Positions 1-9,487 of a DNA stretch of 64,000 bases are shown piece after piece. The stretch spans positions 651,730 to 715,729 of the forward strand of contig NZ_BDBE01000025.1 of assembly GCF_001612825.1 (NCBI RefSeq), read 5' to 3'. Under the pieces are notes generated by a model, which had not been told where the DNA came from, did no database searches, and saw nothing but the letters and a program-made list of their open reading frames with translations. Position numbers and translations under genes: made by a program. This DNA comes from Nocardia caishijiensis NBRC 108228 (GTDB lineage Bacteria > Actinomycetota > Actinomycetes > Mycobacteriales > Mycobacteriaceae). How positions within the stretch are numbered: the first letter of the stretch is position 1; the number at the start of each line of letters is the position of its first letter.

Positions 1-908
1 GCGCGTTCGCGCATCCCTCGGATGCCCGCGCCTTCGGTCGCCACTCCGCCTCGGCCGTCGTCGCGGACCCGGAGGACGACGGTGTCGCCCCGGTCGACGA
101 GCCGCAGGCTCACCTCGCTCGCACCCGCGTGGCGCAGCACGTTCGTCAGGCTCTCCTGGGCGATCCGGTAGCAGACCAACTCGACGTCGGGATCGAGCCT
201 GCTGATCGACGGGTCGACCTCGCGATGCACGGAAATGCCAGCGCTGCGCGTGAATTCGTGACACAGCGCGGTGACGGCACTGTGCAATCCGAGGTCGTCG
301 AGCACATCGGGGCGCAGTCGTGACGCGATCCCGCGCACCTCCTCGAGACATCCGCGTACCGTTTCCCGCGCGTCGGCCACCTCGTCGCGCAAGCCCTCCG
401 GCGCCCGGTCGACGACCCGCTTCAGCCGCAGCAACGCCACTGTCAGGCTCTGGCCGATCTCGTCGTGCAGTTCGCGCGCGATCCGCTGACGTTCGCCTTC
501 CTGGGCGGCGAGCGCCATGGCACCGGCCGCCGATCGTTCGGTCTCGAGCCGGTCGAGCATCGCGTTGAAGGTCTCGATCAGGCGGTGGAAGTCGCCGCTT
601 GCCCGCCGGTCGAACCGCGCCGCGCGCCGAGGGGGATCGACCCGGCGCATGGCTCCGACCAGTTCATCGAGCGGGGCCAGGCTGGTGCGCAGGGCCACGG
701 CGTTGGCGGTCAGGATCACCGCGAGCCCGATCACCAGCACCGGCACCTCGGTCAGCCGCAGACGCGCCGACACGGTCGCGGGTGAGAGCGCGAGGATCAG
801 GGTGCCGAGGGTGAAGACGACACCGTTGAGCAGGCAGATCCGCCAGAACAGCGCCGTCACCGGCGTGCGCCGCACCCGTCCTGCCCCCATCCCTGCGAGA
901 GGCTTCAT
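1..908 (-). CDS. NarL-family sensor histidine kinase (5' part, runs off left edge)
   Basis: Reading the reverse strand gives an open frame from an ATG at 908 to the window edge (about 302 residues, C-terminus missing). Order: N-terminal region with two hydrophobic segments (about residues 18-45 and 50-72), a HAMP-like linker, then the HisKA_3 dimerisation motif with the phospho-acceptor His in [13 protein letters not shown] HATPase N-box region ([16 protein letters not shown]) and the first glycine motif (DDGRGG, then GIRGMRER) follow. Kinases of this type autophosphorylate on His and pass phosphate to a LuxR/NarL response regulator, whose gene probably lies just left of the window. An in-frame ATG at 920 is an alternative start; neither has a clear ribosome site. 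Its signal cannot be read from the sequence. Confidence 0.9.
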   Translation of the reverse strand, partial: MKPLAGMGAGRVRRTPVTALFWRICLLNGVVFTLGTLILALSPATVSARLRLTEVPVLVIGLAVILTANAVALRTSLAPLDELVGAMRRVDPPRRAARFDRRASGDFHRLIETFNAMLDRLETERSAAGAMALAAQEGERQRIARELHDEIGQSLTVALLRLKRVVDRAPEGLRDEVADARETVRGCLEEVRGIASRLRPDVLDDLGLHSAVTALCHEFTRSAGISVHREVDPSISRLDPDVELVCYRIAQESLTNVLRHAGASEVSLRLVDRGDTVVLRVRDDGRGGVATEGAGIRGMRER

Positions 909-1087
909 AGCACCCAGCATGCTGACGGGCCGCTGTTCTGTCCATGGGGTGCGACACCCATCTCGGTGCCCGCGCACCCCGCGCCTCGGTGTCCGAAATG
1001 GGTGCGGGCGCCGATGGTCGCCGGGGCGGCCCGACACCAGACTCGAATCCGGACGCACTCGACCGCGCCAGGGGAAGGACCGCCCGG

Positions 1088-1363
1088 ATGGACACCGACC
1101 GAACACCGATCCCCGGAACCGGGGTGCTGCACCACTTCCGCACCGGCGGCGGTATCGACTTCGCACTGCTCACCGAAGCCGCGGGCAGACGGCGGCTGCT
1201 GGCCTACGCCCCCGGCAGCGACGAACCGAGCATCGACATCGCCCTGGAACCCGACGAAGCCGATCAGGTGGCCGAGTTGATGCACACCGGCCACCTCGCC
1301 GAGCGGCTGACCCGGCTCGAGCAGCGGGTCGAGCGGCTCGCCGGACAGCGGGCCGAGCCGTGA
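1088..1363 (+). CDS. KhtT-like N-terminal regulatory protein of a cation transporter
   Basis: A 91-residue protein. Its opening ([17 protein letters not shown], then a [10 protein letters not shown] segment and a Glu/Asp-rich stretch ending in the DEAD-x-VAELM helix) resembles the N-terminal half of KhtT/TrkA-type regulators of K+/H+ antiporters. The nucleotide-binding TrkA_C domain that normally follows is absent. The last 25 residues ([17 protein letters not shown]) form a short predicted coiled coil that could mediate assembly. The ATG at 1088 is chosen because GGGGAAGG lies about 9 bases upstream; longer in-frame versions have no such site. Its stop overlaps the start of the CBS gene, so the two are translationally coupled. 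A regulator of the permease two genes down is the simplest inference. Confidence 0.7.
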   Translation: MDTDRTPIPGTGVLHHFRTGGGIDFALLTEAAGRRRLLAYAPGSDEPSIDIALEPDEADQVAELMHTGHLAERLTRLEQRVERLAGQRAEP

Positions 1364-1851
1364 GTACCGCCGAATCCACCCGGAGCCGAACCATGCGCGC
1401 ACGCGATATCGCGATGAACCTGCCGACCGTTCGCACCACCGACCCGGTGGCCCGCGCGGTGCGGGTGATGGTCGTCAACCGGCTGCCCGGCCTGGTCGTG
1501 GTCGACGCCGAGGACCGGCCGGTGGCCGTGCTGCCGGGCACGCAGGTGCTGCGCCTGGCCATCCCCGCGTCGTATCAGGACGACACCACCCTGGTCCGCA
1601 CCATCGACGAGGTGCACGCCGACCTGTTCTGGCAGGAACCCGGCAGCCTCACCGTCGGCGACTGCCTGGCCGACGGCGCACCGCGACCGGCCACCGTCAC
1701 CCCGGACGCCACCCTGCTCGAGATCGCGATCCTGATGGCGCGCAAACACAGTCCGCTCATCGCGGTCGTCGACCGGGCCCGCACCCTGTGCGGGGCGATC
1801 ACTCTGGAACGGTTGCTCACCAGCCTCGCCCTCGCCGGTCCCGGCGACTGA
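1360..1851 (+). CDS. CBS-domain protein
   Basis: 163 residues from a GTG that overlaps the previous stop (GTGA). Two CBS repeats are visible: the first around [20 protein letters not shown] and [14 protein letters not shown]; the second around [19 protein letters not shown] and [23 protein letters not shown] pairs bind adenosine nucleotides and commonly gate transporters or enzymes. The gene sits between a KhtT-like regulator and a 12-helix permease, 9 bases from the latter. This suggests a nucleotide sensor for that permease. No catalytic domain is present. The ligand cannot be predicted. Confidence 0.85.
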   Translation: MSTAESTRSRTMRARDIAMNLPTVRTTDPVARAVRVMVVNRLPGLVVVDAEDRPVAVLPGTQVLRLAIPASYQDDTTLVRTIDEVHADLFWQEPGSLTVGDCLADGAPRPATVTPDATLLEIAILMARKHSPLIAVVDRARTLCGAITLERLLTSLALAGPGD

Positions 1852-1860
1852 TCGGCGCCG

Positions 1861-3147
1861 ATGATGGCCGCCGTCCTCGCCGTGACCATCTTCGTGGTGG
1901 CGTTCTTCTTCATCGCCACGGAGCGGGTCGACAAGGTGAAAACCGTGCTGGTCGCCGCGGGCCTGATGGCGGTGCTCGGGCTGATCCCCGGCGAGCAGGT
2001 GTTCTTCTCGCCGCACGCGGGCATCGACTGGAACGTCATCTTCCTGCTGCTCGGCATGATGATCATCGTCGGCGTCGTCAAGCAGACGGGTCTGTTCGAC
2101 TACCTGGCGATCTGGTCGGCGAAGCGCTCGCGCGGCAATCCCTACCGGCTGATGGTGATGCTCATGCTGATCACCGCCGTGGCCTCACCTTTTCTCGACA
2201 ACGTCACGATCATCATGCTGATCGCCCCGGTGACGCTGGTGGTGTGTCGCAGGCTCGGCCTCGACGCGCGGCCCTTCCTGATCGCGGAGGTGCTCGCCGC
2301 GAACATCGGTGGTGCGGCGACGCTGATCGGCGACCCACCCAACATCATCATCGCCAGCCGGGCGGGGTTGAGCTTCACCGATTTCCTGGTGCACATGGCC
2401 CCGATCGTGGTGCTGGTCTTCGCACTGTTCGTGCTGTTCACACGGGTGTTGTTCCGTTCGGCGCTGCGCAGCGACCCGGACTCGGTCGAGGCGGTGCTCG
2501 CCCTGCGGGAGCGGCGGGCGATCCGCGACCCGAAACTGCTCGTGCGGTCGCTGATCGTGTTGGCCGCGGTGGTGGCCGGGTTCTGCCTGCACAGCGTGGT
2601 GCACGTGGCGCCCTCGGTGATCGCGCTCGTGGGCGCGGGGGTGATGGTGCTGGTGTCCGGGCTCGACATCGGGGACATCCTGCACGAAGTGGAATGGCCG
2701 ACGCTGGTGTTCTTCATGGGTCTGTTCGTGATGGTCGCGGGCCTGGTGCACACCGGGGTGATCGCCGCGGTCGGTGCGGCGGCGAGCACCTGGGTCGGCG
2801 ACGACTATTTCCTCGCCGCCACCGCACTCGTCTTCGGCTCCGCCCTGCTCGGTGCCTTCGTGGACAACATCCCCTACACGGCGACCATGGCACCCGTCGT
2901 GGAGGGCATCGTGGCGGACGCTCCCGACCCCGAGACCGCCCGGTCGCTGTGGTGGGCGTTCGCGCTGGGCGCCGACTTCGGCGGCAATGGCACGGCGGTC
3001 GCGGCCAGCGCCAATGTCGTCGCGCTCGGCATCGCCGCCCGGGCCGGGCAGCGAATCAGCTTCTGGCAGTTCACGAAATACGGCGCGGTCGTCACGATGT
3101 TCAGCTGTGTCATCGCCTGGGCCTACGTCGGTGTGCGCTACTTCTGA
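1861..3147 (+). CDS. ArsB/NhaD-type ion transporter permease
   Basis: 428 residues, strongly hydrophobic, about 11-12 membrane segments. Hallmarks of the ion-transporter (IT) superfamily are present: the LLLGMMIIVGVV segment, SPFLDNVTIIMLIAPV, and NIGGAATLIGDPPNIIIA in the first half; DNIPYTATMAPVV and ADFGGNGTAVAASANVVALGIA in the second. The two Asn-Thr/Gly-rich hairpins are the expected substrate sites. ArsB (arsenite), NhaD (Na+/H+) and CitM-like members all share this pattern, and nothing here decides the substrate. There is no ars operon nearby. It is the third gene of a compact operon with a KhtT-like and a CBS protein, which argues for a regulated cation or anion exchanger. Its last 10 bases overlap the convergent hutG gene. 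Confidence 0.85.
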   Translation: MMAAVLAVTIFVVAFFFIATERVDKVKTVLVAAGLMAVLGLIPGEQVFFSPHAGIDWNVIFLLLGMMIIVGVVKQTGLFDYLAIWSAKRSRGNPYRLMVMLMLITAVASPFLDNVTIIMLIAPVTLVVCRRLGLDARPFLIAEVLAANIGGAATLIGDPPNIIIASRAGLSFTDFLVHMAPIVVLVFALFVLFTRVLFRSALRSDPDSVEAVLALRERRAIRDPKLLVRSLIVLAAVVAGFCLHSVVHVAPSVIALVGAGVMVLVSGLDIGDILHEVEWPTLVFFMGLFVMVAGLVHTGVIAAVGAAASTWVGDDYFLAATALVFGSALLGAFVDNIPYTATMAPVVEGIVADAPDPETARSLWWAFALGADFGGNGTAVAASANVVALGIAARAGQRISFWQFTKYGAVVTMFSCVIAWAYVGVRYF

Positions 3148-4049
3148 GGGACGTGCCGGGTGACGAGGCGGTGCAGGAGCCGGGCGGCGGTGCGGGCGGT
3201 CCGGTTGTCGATGTCGAGAGCCGGATTGAGTTCGGCGACATCGGCGACCACGAGTTTGCCACTCGCGGCGACCTGGTCGCAGACGGCCTGCACGATGGGC
3301 AGCGCGACACCGAACGCGGCGGGCGCACTGACACCCGGCGCGACCGCGGCGGGCAGGACGTCGAGGTCGATGGTGAGATACAGCAGGTCGATGCCGGTGA
3401 GAAAGTCCGTGACGAAGGCTTGCGCACGCTCGGCGGTGCAGTCGTCGTCGAGCAGATAGCGCACGCCGAACAGATCGGCGGTGTCGAACAGGATCGTCGT
3501 ATTGGCGGGCTGGCTGATCCCGAGCACCGCGTACCGCACGTCGTCGCCGGATTCGAGGATCTGCCGAAACGGGGTGCCCGAGCTGGGTACCGGGTCCGGC
3601 CGTAGATCGAAATGCGCGTCCAGGTTCAGGATTCCGATGCTGGCGCCCCTGGCGCGTTCGGCACCCGCCAGGCCGAGGTACGTGCCGAAGGCGACCTCGT
3701 GTCCGCCACCGAGCACGATCGGGAAGGCGCCCGCGTCCAGCAGCGCGGTCACGGTGTCGCCGAGCCTGCGCTGGCCGTCCTCGAGCCGCTGGTCGGTGAC
3801 CGCGATCGTGCCCGCGTCGTACGCGCGCAGCGGGCCGGGAAGCGCCATCGGCGACAGCGCGCGGCGCAGGGCGTCGGGCCCGTCGACGGCACCCGGGCGC
3901 CCCTTGTTGCGGCGCACGCCTTCGTCACTGGCGAAGCCGACGAACACGCACGCGCCGGGGTCGGCGCCGGGTTCATAGGGCGTGACGGCCTGATGCCAGC
4001 GCAGCTGCTCGGGTGTCGTGCCGTCGACGCGGCCGGTCCAGGAAGTCAT
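3138..4049 (-). CDS. hutG: Formimidoylglutamase (arginase family), histidine degradation
   Basis: 303 residues; hydrolyses N-formimino-L-glutamate to glutamate and formamide, the last step of this version of the Hut pathway. Ureohydrolase manganese motifs are intact: GGGHE (His117), DAHFD (Asp144, His146, Asp148) and TIDLDVLP (Asp228, Asp230). ATG 4049 is chosen because GAGGTG sits 5 bases upstream and the homologous part begins there; a longer in-frame extension reads into hutI. The gene follows hutI by 10 bases, so the two form one leftward transcript from the palindrome-rich promoter at about 5.3 kb. The direct HutG route means no separate HutF deiminase is required here. Confidence 0.93.
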   Translation of the reverse strand: MTSWTGRVDGTTPEQLRWHQAVTPYEPGADPGACVFVGFASDEGVRRNKGRPGAVDGPDALRRALSPMALPGPLRAYDAGTIAVTDQRLEDGQRRLGDTVTALLDAGAFPIVLGGGHEVAFGTYLGLAGAERARGASIGILNLDAHFDLRPDPVPSSGTPFRQILESGDDVRYAVLGISQPANTTILFDTADLFGVRYLLDDDCTAERAQAFVTDFLTGIDLLYLTIDLDVLPAAVAPGVSAPAAFGVALPIVQAVCDQVAASGKLVVADVAELNPALDIDNRTARTAARLLHRLVTRHVPQK

Positions 4050-4059
4050 GCGGGACACC

Positions 4060-5232
4060 TCAATTCGATGCGAGCACGCCGCCGCGCCACACCTGGCGCA
4101 CGAGCGGAACGCCGGGACGGTACGCCAGATGCAGATGCGACGGCGCGTCCAACGCGACGGCGTCGGCCCGCATGCCGGGGGAGAGGGCGCCGACATCGCC
4201 GCGCCGCAACGCTTTCGCCCCACCCGCGGTCGCCGCCCAGACCGCCTCGTCCGGTGTCATGCGCAGCTCACGCACGGCCAGGGCGATACAGAACGGCAGG
4301 CTGGTGGTGTAGCTCGTGCCCGGGTTGCAGTCGGCGCCGAGGGCAACGGTGACCCCGGCGTCGAGCAGCGCGCGCGCATCGGGATAGCTGTTGCGCGTGC
4401 AGAAGTCGGCACTGGGCAGCAGCGTCGCCACGGTGTCGCTGTGCGCGAGCGCGTCGATATCGGCGGCGCTGACATGGGCGACGTGATCGACCGACGCGGC
4501 CCCGAGTTCGACGGCGAGCCGCACGCCCGGCCCCTGGTGCAGCTGATTGCCGTGCACGCGCGGCACCAGCCCGTGCGCGATGCCCGCACTGAGCACAGCA
4601 TGCGATTGGTCCCGGTCGAAGGCGCCCTGCTCGCAGAACACGTCGATCCACCGGGCCTCGGGCGCGCAGCGCGGAATCATCTCCGCACACACCATGGCCA
4701 CGTAATCGTCGGCGCGCCCGGCGTATTCGGGCGGCGGAACATGCGCGGCCAGCAAGGTCACCTCGTCGGTGTGGCGGCCCGCGATGCGAACGCTGCGATA
4801 TTCGTCGTCCACGGTCTGGCCGTAGCCGCTCTTGATCTCGACCGTCGTGCTGCCCGCCCGCCGCGACTCGGCGAGCAGCCGCCGCACGGTCGCATCGAGT
4901 TGCTCGTCGGTCGCCGTGCGCGTCGCCGCGATCGTCGTGCGGATGCCGCCCGCGCCGTAGGGGCGCCCGGACATGCGCGCGGCGAACTCCTCGGCGCGGT
5001 CACCGGCGAAGACCAGATGCGAATGCGATTCGACGAAACCGGGCAGCACCGCGCGACCGTCGAGGTCGACCGCCTGATCGGCGGCGGGTGCGTCGGCACT
5101 GTCACCCACCCACACCACCTGCGCGTCGTCGAAGACGACGGCCGCGTCGCGACGCAACCCCAGCGGGCCTTCCCCCAACCCCGGGTCGTTGGTGACGAGG
5201 GTGCCGATATCGCGCAGCACGGTGGTTGGCAC
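4060..5232 (-). CDS. hutI: Imidazolonepropionase
   Basis: 390 residues, the usual family length; opens the imidazolone ring to give N-formimino-glutamate. This is an amidohydrolase TIM barrel: the metal HxH lies in [12 protein letters not shown] (His70, His72). [12 protein letters not shown] carries further metal-site histidines, with VDHVAHVS after it. [13 protein letters not shown] holds the catalytic Asp. The start is GTG, placed by an excellent AGGAGG ribosome site 8-9 bases upstream. First gene of the hutI-hutG transcript; the 200-base region ahead of it carries the presumed HutC operators. Confidence 0.94.
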   Translation of the reverse strand: MPTTVLRDIGTLVTNDPGLGEGPLGLRRDAAVVFDDAQVVWVGDSADAPAADQAVDLDGRAVLPGFVESHSHLVFAGDRAEEFAARMSGRPYGAGGIRTTIAATRTATDEQLDATVRRLLAESRRAGSTTVEIKSGYGQTVDDEYRSVRIAGRHTDEVTLLAAHVPPPEYAGRADDYVAMVCAEMIPRCAPEARWIDVFCEQGAFDRDQSHAVLSAGIAHGLVPRVHGNQLHQGPGVRLAVELGAASVDHVAHVSAADIDALAHSDTVATLLPSADFCTRNSYPDARALLDAGVTVALGADCNPGTSYTTSLPFCIALAVRELRMTPDEAVWAATAGGAKALRRGDVGALSPGMRADAVALDAPSHLHLAYRPGVPLVRQVWRGGVLASN

Positions 5233-5279
5233 GGATCGTCCTCCTGACGACAGGCTGTGTGGTGAGTCACTTCCGCTAG

Positions 5280-5299
5280 GTATATGCCTGTCTATACAG
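5280..5299. promoter_or_regulatory. Left HutC-type operator half of a 20-bp inverted pair
   Basis: The block GTATATGCCTGTCTATACAG is repeated exactly, in inverted orientation, at 5347-5366. It carries the TGTNTATACA-type core recognised by HutC-like GntR regulators. It lies about 50 bases upstream of the hutI start. Binding here should control hutI-hutG; binding is inferred, not shown. Confidence 0.7.
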
Positions 5300-5346
5300 G
5301 AGAGTCAAGCGCTATGGTGCCCGTCGATAGCTGACCGTTGACATGG

Positions 5347-5366
5347 CTGTATAGACAGGCATATAC
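5347..5366. promoter_or_regulatory. Right HutC-type operator half of the inverted pair
   Basis: Exact reverse complement of 5280-5299, with centres 67 bp apart. It lies about 90 bases upstream of the permease start. Two identical sites facing each other between divergent hut genes suggest coordinated repression of both directions, possibly by a bridged or looped HutC dimer pair. Confidence 0.7.
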
Positions 5367-5454
5367 ATGTAAGGGCCGTTGTGACCGGCCCCACAGGCGA
5401 AGAGACCCGGCATCACCGGCGACCCCGCGCCCTTTCCGATCCCGGGAGAATGGA

Positions 5455-6852
5455 TTGAACAAGCCCGCCGCCGCGCTCACCCGCGGCCTCACCGCCCGCC
5501 ATATCCGTTTCATCGCGCTCGGTTCGGCGATAGGTACCGGCCTGTTCTACGGGTCCGCCGAGGCCATCCACCGGGCAGGTCCCTCGGTGCTGCTGGCGTA
5601 TCTGATCGGCGGCGCCGCCGTGTTCCTCGTGCTGCGGGCGTTGGGCGAGATGGCGGTGAGCAATCCGGTCGCGGGCTCGTTCGGTGAGTACGCCAGCCAG
5701 CACCTCGGCCCGCTCGCGGGCTTCTTCACCGGCTGGACCTACACCTTCGAAATGCTCATCGTGTGCCTCGCCGACGTCACCGCGTTCGGTGTGTACATGG
5801 GGTTCTGGTACCCGGACGTGCCACGCTGGATCTGGGTGCTCTCGGTCATCTTCTTCATCGGCGCGATCAACCTGCTCAGCGTGAAGGTCTTCGGTGAGGT
5901 GGAATTCTGGTTCAGCCTGGTCAAGATCGTGGCCATCGTGGCGATGATCGCGGGCGGTATCGCCGTGCTGATCTTCGGCTTCGGCCTCCACGACACCAGC
6001 GCGGGCGTGCAGAACCTGTGGGCCGACGGTGGTTTCTTCGCCACCGGGATCGGCGGCTTCATCGCCTGCTTCGCCATCGTGATGTTCGCCTTCGGCGGCA
6101 CCGAGATCATCGGTATCACGGCGGGTGAGGCCGAGAATCCGCAGCGCACCATCCCGCGCGCGATCAACACCGTGCCCGTGCGCATCATCGTGTTCTACGT
6201 CCTCACCCTCGCGGTGATCATGGCGATCGACTCGTGGCGCACCATCGGCGACGAGGGCAGCCCGTTCGTCCAGATCTTCCAGAGCCTCGGCCTCGGGCCC
6301 GCCGCGGCGGTACTCAACGTCGTGGTCATCACGGCCGCGCTGTCGGCGGTCAACAGTGACATCTTCGGTGCGGGCCGGATGATGTACGGCATGGCCCAGC
6401 GCGGCCAGGCACCCGCGGCGATGAAGCGGGTCTCGCGCAACGGGGTGCCGTGGATGACGGTGGTCATCATGACCGTCACCCTGCTGGTCGGCGTGCTCCT
6501 GAACTACCTGATCCCCGACAAGGTGTTCCTGGTGATCGCCTCGATCGCCACCTTCGCCACCATCTTCGTCTGGCTGATGATCCTGCTCGCGCACCTGCGC
6601 TCGCGGCGCGGCATGAGCCCCGAACAGGTCGCCGCGCTGAAGTTCCCGGTGCCGCTGTGGCCCTACGGGCAGCTGATCACCATCGCGTTCCTGGTGTTCG
6701 TGATCGGGGTGATCGCCTTCGACACCGACAGCCGGGTGGCCCTGGTGGTCGGTGCGGTGTGGCTCGCGCTGCTCGGTGTCGCCTACCGCCTGTGGGTGCG
6801 GCCCGCGAACGCCGAACCCGAACCGGTCGCCGTACCGGCCGACGTCGCCTGA
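5455..6852 (+). CDS. APC-superfamily amino-acid permease, probable histidine importer
   Basis: 465 residues with about 12 membrane segments, in the AAT/APC amino-acid transporter group (HutT, ProY, AnsP). The diagnostic first helix [20 protein letters not shown] carries the substrate-binding GTGLF loop. [30 protein letters not shown] and [18 protein letters not shown] follow. The start is TTG at 5455, eight bases after GGGAGA; the first conserved residues follow directly and no better ATG is in frame. Position between the HutC-type operators and hutH makes histidine (or urocanate) the likely substrate, an inference from context since close relatives move proline, GABA or asparagine. Confidence 0.88.
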   Translation: MNKPAAALTRGLTARHIRFIALGSAIGTGLFYGSAEAIHRAGPSVLLAYLIGGAAVFLVLRALGEMAVSNPVAGSFGEYASQHLGPLAGFFTGWTYTFEMLIVCLADVTAFGVYMGFWYPDVPRWIWVLSVIFFIGAINLLSVKVFGEVEFWFSLVKIVAIVAMIAGGIAVLIFGFGLHDTSAGVQNLWADGGFFATGIGGFIACFAIVMFAFGGTEIIGITAGEAENPQRTIPRAINTVPVRIIVFYVLTLAVIMAIDSWRTIGDEGSPFVQIFQSLGLGPAAAVLNVVVITAALSAVNSDIFGAGRMMYGMAQRGQAPAAMKRVSRNGVPWMTVVIMTVTLLVGVLLNYLIPDKVFLVIASIATFATIFVWLMILLAHLRSRRGMSPEQVAALKFPVPLWPYGQLITIAFLVFVIGVIAFDTDSRVALVVGAVWLALLGVAYRLWVRPANAEPEPVAVPADVA

Positions 6853-6893
6853 AGTTGCTTGTCCTGCACGCCTATTCGGAATGGAGAAATATC

Positions 6894-8462
6894 GTGGGTA
6901 GCGACTCGAACCGGTCGGTCACGCTGGAACCGGTCGTCGTCGGCACCGGCCCGGTGTCACCCGCCGACGTGGTGCGAGTGGCACGGCAGGGTGCCCCGGT
7001 GCGGCTGGCCGAAGAGGCGCTGGCCGCCATGAGAGAGAGCCGGGAGCGCATCGAGGCGCTGGCCGCCGACCCGCGACCGGTGTACGGGGTGTCGACCGGG
7101 TTCGGCGCGCTCGCCGTGCGCCACATCCCGCAGGAGTCGCGTAAGCAATTGCAGCGCAGCCTCATCCGCTCGCATGCCGCCGGGTCGGGAGCCGAAGTGG
7201 AGCGGGAGGTGGTGCGCGCCCTCATGCTGCTTCGCCTCTCGACGCTGGCCACCGGCCGCACCGGCGTGCGACCGGTGGTCGCCGAGACCTACGCCGCGCT
7301 GCTGTCGGCGGGCATCACCCCGGTGGTCCACGAATACGGCAGCCTCGGCTGCTCCGGTGATCTCGCACCCCTGGCCCACGTGGCGCTCGCCGTCATTGGG
7401 GAGGGCACGGCCCGCGACGCGAGCGGCACCGCGATGCCCGCCGCCCAGGCGCTCGCCGCCGCCGGGATCGCACCGGTCGAGCTGGCGGAGAAGGAGGGGC
7501 TCGCCCTCATCAACGGCACCGACGGCATGCTCGGGATGCTGCTGCTCGCCTGTCACGATCTGCGCGCGCTGTTGCGGCTGGCCGATGTCACCGCCGCCAT
7601 GAGCGTGGAGGGCCTGCTCGGTACCGACAAGGTGTTCGCCGCCGACCTGCAGGCGCTGCGCCCGCAACCGGGCCAGGCGGTCGCCGCCGCGAACATGACC
7701 CGGCTGCTGGCCGATTCGGCGATCGTGGCCAGCCACGCCACTCCCGACTGCACCGTGGTGCAGGACGCCTACTCGCTGCGCTGCGCACCGCAGGTGGCCG
7801 GTGGCGCCCGCGACACCCTGGCCCACGCCGAGCGGGTCGCGGGCTACGAGTTGGCCAGCGCCGTAGACAATCCGGTAGTCACCCTGGACGGCCGCGTCGA
7901 GTCCAACGGCAACTTCCACGGCGCCCCGGTGGCGTACGTGCTGGATTTCCTCGCCATCGTCGTCGCCGACGTCGCCAGCATCAGCGAGCGCCGCACCGAC
8001 CGCTTCCTCGACAAGGCGCGCAACCACGGCCTGCCGCCGTTCCTCGCCGACGACCCCGGCGTCGACAGCGGCCACATGATCGCCCAGTACACCCAGGCCG
8101 CCCTCGTCTCCGAACTCAAGCGCCTCGCCGCCCCCGCCTCGGTCGACTCCATCCCGTCCTCGGCCATGCAGGAGGACCACGTCTCCATGGGCTGGTCGGC
8201 CGCCCGCAAACTGCGCCGCGCCATCGACGGCCTCACTCGCGTGCTGGCCATCGAGGCACTCACCGCCGCCCGCGCCCTGGACCTGCGCGCCCCGCTCACC
8301 CCGTCGCCCGCCACGGCAGCGGTACGCGATGCCCTGCGCACTCGCGTCCCCGGTCCCGGCCCCGACCGTCACCTCGCGCCGGAAATCGAGGCGGCGGTGA
8401 ATCTGGCCGCGTCCGGCGCACTGCTGGCGGCCGCGGAATCCATTGTCGGCCCGCTGGATTGA
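6894..8462 (+). CDS. hutH: Histidine ammonia-lyase
   Basis: 522 residues; removes ammonia from L-histidine to give trans-urocanate. Conserved blocks: catalytic Tyr64 in VYGVSTGFG, the MIO-forming loop GSLGCSGDLAPLAH (Cys153-Ser154-Gly155), LINGTDGM, and QDAYSLRCAPQVAG. The self-forming MIO cofactor is usually drawn from Ala-Ser-Gly; here the first residue is Cys. The GTG at 6894 is the first start giving the family N-terminus; the ATG at 6881 is in another frame and hits a stop. It lies 41 bases after the permease, so they are probably co-transcribed. A perfect hairpin follows the stop. Confidence 0.94.
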   Translation: MGSDSNRSVTLEPVVVGTGPVSPADVVRVARQGAPVRLAEEALAAMRESRERIEALAADPRPVYGVSTGFGALAVRHIPQESRKQLQRSLIRSHAAGSGAEVEREVVRALMLLRLSTLATGRTGVRPVVAETYAALLSAGITPVVHEYGSLGCSGDLAPLAHVALAVIGEGTARDASGTAMPAAQALAAAGIAPVELAEKEGLALINGTDGMLGMLLLACHDLRALLRLADVTAAMSVEGLLGTDKVFAADLQALRPQPGQAVAAANMTRLLADSAIVASHATPDCTVVQDAYSLRCAPQVAGGARDTLAHAERVAGYELASAVDNPVVTLDGRVESNGNFHGAPVAYVLDFLAIVVADVASISERRTDRFLDKARNHGLPPFLADDPGVDSGHMIAQYTQAALVSELKRLAAPASVDSIPSSAMQEDHVSMGWSAARKLRRAIDGLTRVLAIEALTAARALDLRAPLTPSPATAAVRDALRTRVPGPGPDRHLAPEIEAAVNLAASGALLAAAESIVGPLD

Positions 8463-8496
8463 CCCAATCGTACTGACGCCGCTGTAATCGACTCGA

Positions 8497-8522
8497 CCCC
8501 AGGTGGTTCCCTCCACCTGGGG
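8497..8522 (+). terminator. Hairpin after hutH
   Basis: CCCCAGGTGG and CCACCTGGGG form a perfect 10-bp stem with a 6-base loop, 34 bases past the hutH stop. There is no T-run, as is common for actinobacterial terminators. It likely ends the permease-hutH transcript. Confidence 0.65.
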
Positions 8523-8797
8523 CTGAGTCGTCGTGGATCCCCCGACTGAAAGCCCCAATCCCGGCCGTCGCTTGCGAGAGGCTGTCTTGCGGGAGGCTGT
8601 AGGCGCCCCGACTCGCTCCGGCCAGGCGTGCACCCTACCGACTCCACAGCGCCTGAGCAGTGCAATAGCAGAATGCCTCGGCCCAGTTCCATCAGCGACC
8701 GGGTCAGCCGGGCTGTGCGGCAAGATCAGCTGGAGGGAACAAGCTGAGCCCGTCCCGACATATTCGATGGGCTGGTCACGCGACTAGCCTTCTGTCT
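8523..8797. other. Non-coding stretch after hutH
   Basis: With the preceding hairpin this makes about 335 bases without a convincing gene. Open frames exist on both strands but lack ribosome sites, codon bias or recognisable sequence. Composition drops toward that of the next gene, so the edge of acquired DNA may lie here. Confidence 0.4.
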
Positions 8798-9256
8798 GTG
8801 TCAGTGAACCTTGATGTCCAGTTCCGCCTGTATCTTAGAAGCCGGGAGCAAGCCGAAGCTGTCAAACTGGCGCTCGACGACTTCTTCGAGCACGAGCTCG
8901 AGGGCGAGGTCAAGACCTACTGCCGCGAAAATAGCAAATCTAGCAATTGCCCGTGGATCGTGTTCGGGCTGTCGTACGACTCCATCATCATCAGCCGTGG
9001 CTGGCTGTGGGCACCGCGAATCGAGGAAGACTTCCGGGCTTGCGTCGCTGCCGTCGCACCTGACGTACCGAACTTCCTGGTCTGGTTCGACGTCTACGAC
9101 GTCGATGACGAACGCCTCAATCCGACAATCTCGAGCAAGCTCCGACGGAGTTTGCTCGGGTCGTTGCCGAAGTCCGAAAGAGAACACTTCCGGGACCCCG
9201 CCGGTGCTTGCTACCGAATGCTCTGGCAGAGCCTGCGGTCCAGGTTCGAGACCTAA
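8798..9256 (+). CDS. Hypothetical protein, low-GC codon use
   Basis: 152 residues, not recognised. The sequence looks like a soluble globular alpha/beta protein: acidic N-terminal half (SREQAEAVKLALDDFFEHELEGE), an aromatic, beta-rich middle (NCPWIVFGLSYDSIIISRGWLW, NFLVWFDVYDVDD) and a basic C-terminus. No signal peptide or membrane segment. Codons such as AAA, AAT, TCT and TTA-like usage are far commoner than in neighbours, and GC is visibly lower, a sign of transfer. The start is GTG at 8798; an in-frame GTG two codons on is possible. It stands alone between hutH and an amidase. Size and composition would suit an immunity or antitoxin-type protein, but no toxin is adjacent, so no function is assigned. 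Confidence 0.6.
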   Translation: MSVNLDVQFRLYLRSREQAEAVKLALDDFFEHELEGEVKTYCRENSKSSNCPWIVFGLSYDSIIISRGWLWAPRIEEDFRACVAAVAPDVPNFLVWFDVYDVDDERLNPTISSKLRRSLLGSLPKSEREHFRDPAGACYRMLWQSLRSRFET

Positions 9257-9487
9257 GACTGAGTCCACCACGGCTAGATAGCGCATCCCAATAGAGCAAG
9301 GGCTGGTCGGGCCGCCGACTGCGGATGCGACACACCTGCGGAGCGTGGTAATCCTCGCTCTGATCGCGCGCCGCGCGGCATGGTCGAGCGCTGGCTCGGG
9401 CCTGTCAGGTGGTCGGAGGCCGCAGGGCCAATCCGCCATGGAAACTGACATCGACGGAGCTGCCGGTCCCGGGTAGCGTCGGAAGTT

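Noticed and set aside
517..1359. Upstream extension of the CBS gene frame by about 280 codons
   Set aside because: It runs antisense to the histidine kinase and through the KhtT-like gene, is Arg/Ser-rich, and the coupled GTG at 1360 is the natural start.
1863..3147. Arsenic-resistance transporter
   Set aside because: ArsB-like fold is shared with Na+/H+ and citrate carriers; no arsR, arsC or arsenite-linked gene is nearby.
8533..8787. 84-codon open frame between hutH and the low-GC gene
   Set aside because: No ribosome site, no codon bias, no recognisable sequence.
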